Positions 13,962 through 15,259 of a stretch of 15,259 nt of DNA are shown one piece after another (within the stretch, counting starts at the first letter, position 1; every line of letters begins with the position of its first letter). The notes below the pieces were generated by a model. It did not search any database. It was not told the origin of the DNA and worked only from the letters and a program-made list of their open reading frames with translations. Origin of the DNA: DAOQVB01 sp964400865. GTDB lineage: Bacteria; Patescibacteriota; Microgenomatia; UBA1400; PJMF01. Location of the stretch: the NCBI GenBank assembly GCA_964400865.1, contig CAYNWG010000022.1:1-15259 (forward strand). The letters run 5' to 3'. Position numbers and translations under genes: made by a program.

Positions 13962-14950
13962 AACAACGCCGCTTGGACGCCAACCTCAAACGAATCTCTC
14001 GGGAGCAAACTGATTAATGACCGGAAATCGTATTCCTGCAAAATTTTAATTGCTTCCTCTTTGTTGTAACTAGAAACTTTGCACGTTTCGAGTTTGAAAT
14101 CGAGGTGATGGTCGCGCTGGATCGTAGCCAATTTCTGACTTTGATACGCTTGAATTTTATCAGTTACTAACTTCGCGACCGCTGATTTGGTAAACGGCGC
14201 CGCAAACTCCCCAGATTTTTCAATTTCTGCTGCAACCGCATACACTCCATCGAGAGTTTGATGCAACTGCAACATCGCGATAGCAGTTTTTGGTCCAATT
14301 CCTTTTACACCTGGAATATTATCTGAGGCGTCACCCATTAATGCCTTCATGTCTACGATTTGATTGGGTCGTAACCCCATTTGTCGTTCTACAGTTTCGG
14401 CATCATATTCAATATCTCCCCTTGTTTTACTCCGAGCGGGGATAAAGACATGCACATTATCGTCTACCAATTGCAATAGATCCTTGTCGCCAGTCAGCAC
14501 TATCGTTAACGGCAGATCGGTCGTACTTTTTTCATACAGCTGAGCAGAAAATGAGCCAATTAAATCATCTGCCTCGAGTCCCGCCTGGGCAAATTGCGGA
14601 ATATTGAGAGCAGCAACGACCGATTTGATGATCTCAATTTGCGGTTTCAAGTCATCGGGCATTTCTGGTCTGTTGGCTTTGTAGTCAGCGTATTCCTCTG
14701 CTCGCTTAGTTTTTTCTTTACTATCAAAACAGACTGCTAAATACTCTGGGTGAAAATCACGAATGGTCGTTAATAAAATCCGAGTGAAACCATACACCGC
14801 ATTCACCAACATACCTTTATGGTCAGTCAATTCAGGAAACGCATGATATGCTCGATAAATCAACGCGTGTCCATCGACTAATATTAAGCGGTCGCGCACG
14901 TTTTCATTATCAAATCTAAGTTTTTCAGCTGGAGTTTGTGGTGAAACCAT
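13958..14950 (-). CDS. Stand-alone PolA-type 5'-3' exonuclease (flap endonuclease)
   Basis: The 330-residue protein is the 5'-3' exonuclease domain of DNA polymerase I without the proofreading and polymerase domains. Metal-binding and active-site residues appear in the expected order: D26 (LVDGHALIYR), D76 (VCFDSK), E126/D128/D129 (GLEADDLIG), D155/D157 (LTGDKDLL), D207/D210 (MGDASDN), then the helix-three-turn-helix DNA clamp at 212-225 (IPGVKGIGPKTA). It ends just after FRSLISLLPR, where the linker of a full PolA would begin. Such enzymes remove RNA primers and flaps during lagging-strand synthesis and repair. An extra 20 residues precede the usual start. AGGA seven bases upstream of the ATG (14958-14961) and a possible -10 box TATGAT (14967-14972) support the start. 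The TAG stop is real and is followed by rnpA on the other strand, so no polymerase part follows. Confidence 0.9.
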   Translation of the reverse strand: MVSPQTPAEKLRFDNENVRDRLILVDGHALIYRAYHAFPELTDHKGMLVNAVYGFTRILLTTIRDFHPEYLAVCFDSKEKTKRAEEYADYKANRPEMPDDLKPQIEIIKSVVAALNIPQFAQAGLEADDLIGSFSAQLYEKSTTDLPLTIVLTGDKDLLQLVDDNVHVFIPARSKTRGDIEYDAETVERQMGLRPNQIVDMKALMGDASDNIPGVKGIGPKTAIAMLQLHQTLDGVYAVAAEIEKSGEFAAPFTKSAVAKLVTDKIQAYQSQKLATIQRDHHLDFKLETCKVSSYNKEEAIKILQEYDFRSLISLLPRDSFEVGVQAALF

Positions 14951-14957
14951 TGGTATA

Positions 14958-14961
14958 TCCT
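14958..14961 (-). promoter_or_regulatory. Shine-Dalgarno site of the exonuclease gene
   Basis: AGGA lies seven bases before the ATG at 14950 on the minus strand. It supports that start despite the unusual N-terminal extension, for which no alternative internal ATG exists before the first catalytic Asp. Confidence 0.6.
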
Positions 14962-15017
14962 ACTCTATCATAATTCTTCTACAAAGCGGTGAATTTGACA
15001 GAATTTAATCACCTCAT

Positions 15018-15023
15018 AAGGAG
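15018..15023 (+). promoter_or_regulatory. Shine-Dalgarno site of the last, partial gene
   Basis: AAGGAG ends six bases before the ATG at 15030, the best ribosome-binding site in the window. It is the main evidence that the following open frame is a real gene. A perfect TTGACA at 14995-15000 lies upstream, but no -10 box is found at normal spacing. Confidence 0.75.
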
Positions 15024-15029
15024 AAAACT

Positions 15030-15259
15030 ATGAATCCTACCGAAATTGATCAATCTAGTATTCTGGAACCCGGTACTTTGACCCCAAACATGGCAGAAGC
15101 ATCGATTAGAAGAGGCGAGGCAATGCCATCAATAGAGTCGGTTATTTCGAAAATCGACTCACTACTTCAATCTGAATTGAAAATATTCATTGACGTACTC
15201 GTACATACATTCGGCGGTGAACAAATCAGAGGCTATATTAGTCGTGAAAGTGTCTCTGG
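15030..15259 (+). CDS. Unrecognised protein, N-terminal part (continues beyond window)
   Basis: The frame is open from the ATG at 15030 to the window end (76 codons) and is preceded by a strong AAGGAG. The N-terminal 45 residues are polar and look disordered (MNPTEIDQSS, then EPGTLTPNMAEASIRRGEA). They are followed by what looks like an amphipathic helix region, VISKIDSLLQSELKIFIDVLVHTF (about 42-65). No signal peptide or motif is visible. It is divergent from the exonuclease gene. I do not recognise a family; the part visible is too short to judge. Confidence 0.6.
   Translation, partial: MNPTEIDQSSILEPGTLTPNMAEASIRRGEAMPSIESVISKIDSLLQSELKIFIDVLVHTFGGEQIRGYISRESVS

Overview
The window looks like chromosomal DNA from an uncultured, AT-rich bacterium of the Candidate Phyla Radiation (Patescibacteria, probably Microgenomates-like). 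The grounds are very short intergenic gaps, compact versions of housekeeping proteins (HrcA, a 5'-3' exonuclease without a polymerase), secreted proteins with repeat motifs typical of these genomes, mostly weak or absent Shine-Dalgarno sites, and only TAA/TAG stops. The placement is inference from gene content, not from a marker phylogeny. No tRNA, rRNA, CRISPR array, insertion sequence or non-coding stretch over 300 bases was seen.

Layout. Bases 1-3652 (minus strand) hold a likely operon for envelope glycans or surface display: a secreted 700-residue protein, a GT2 glycosyltransferase and a YfhO-like multi-membrane protein cut by the window edge. Bases 3748-6446 (minus) hold two more secreted proteins, one with two 'GYxW..D.GW..FG' repeats and Ig-like modules, the other ending in a DUF1566 domain. 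Bases 6509-10162 (minus) are the heat-shock module: hrcA, a Nudix-GrpE fusion gene, a CIRCE operator overlapping a sigma70-type promoter, then dnaK; no dnaJ follows. Bases 10242-11645 (plus) encode a membrane-anchored GH39-like glycoside hydrolase, convergent with and overlapping a GT4 glycosyltransferase (11623-12732, minus). Then come an unrecognised 118-residue protein, a stand-alone Nudix hydrolase, a divergent rnpA, a stand-alone PolA-type 5'-3' exonuclease convergent with rnpA, and the start of an unrecognised plus-strand gene.

The most interesting parts are: (1) GrpE made as the C-terminal part of a Nudix hydrolase, with an intact Nudix box, inside an HrcA/CIRCE-controlled chaperone locus; (2) an HrcA missing about 100 residues of its central domain, with a decayed CIRCE-like site over its own promoter; (3) a recurring arrangement in which a -10 box lies only 6-10 bases before the start codon with no Shine-Dalgarno site (rnpA, the Nudix gene, the GH39 gene, the DUF1566 gene, hrcA, the GT4 gene), which points to leaderless mRNAs, while dnaK and the exonuclease gene have leaders with Shine-Dalgarno sites; (4) a perfect 8-bp inverted repeat bracketing the -10 box of the DUF1566 gene.
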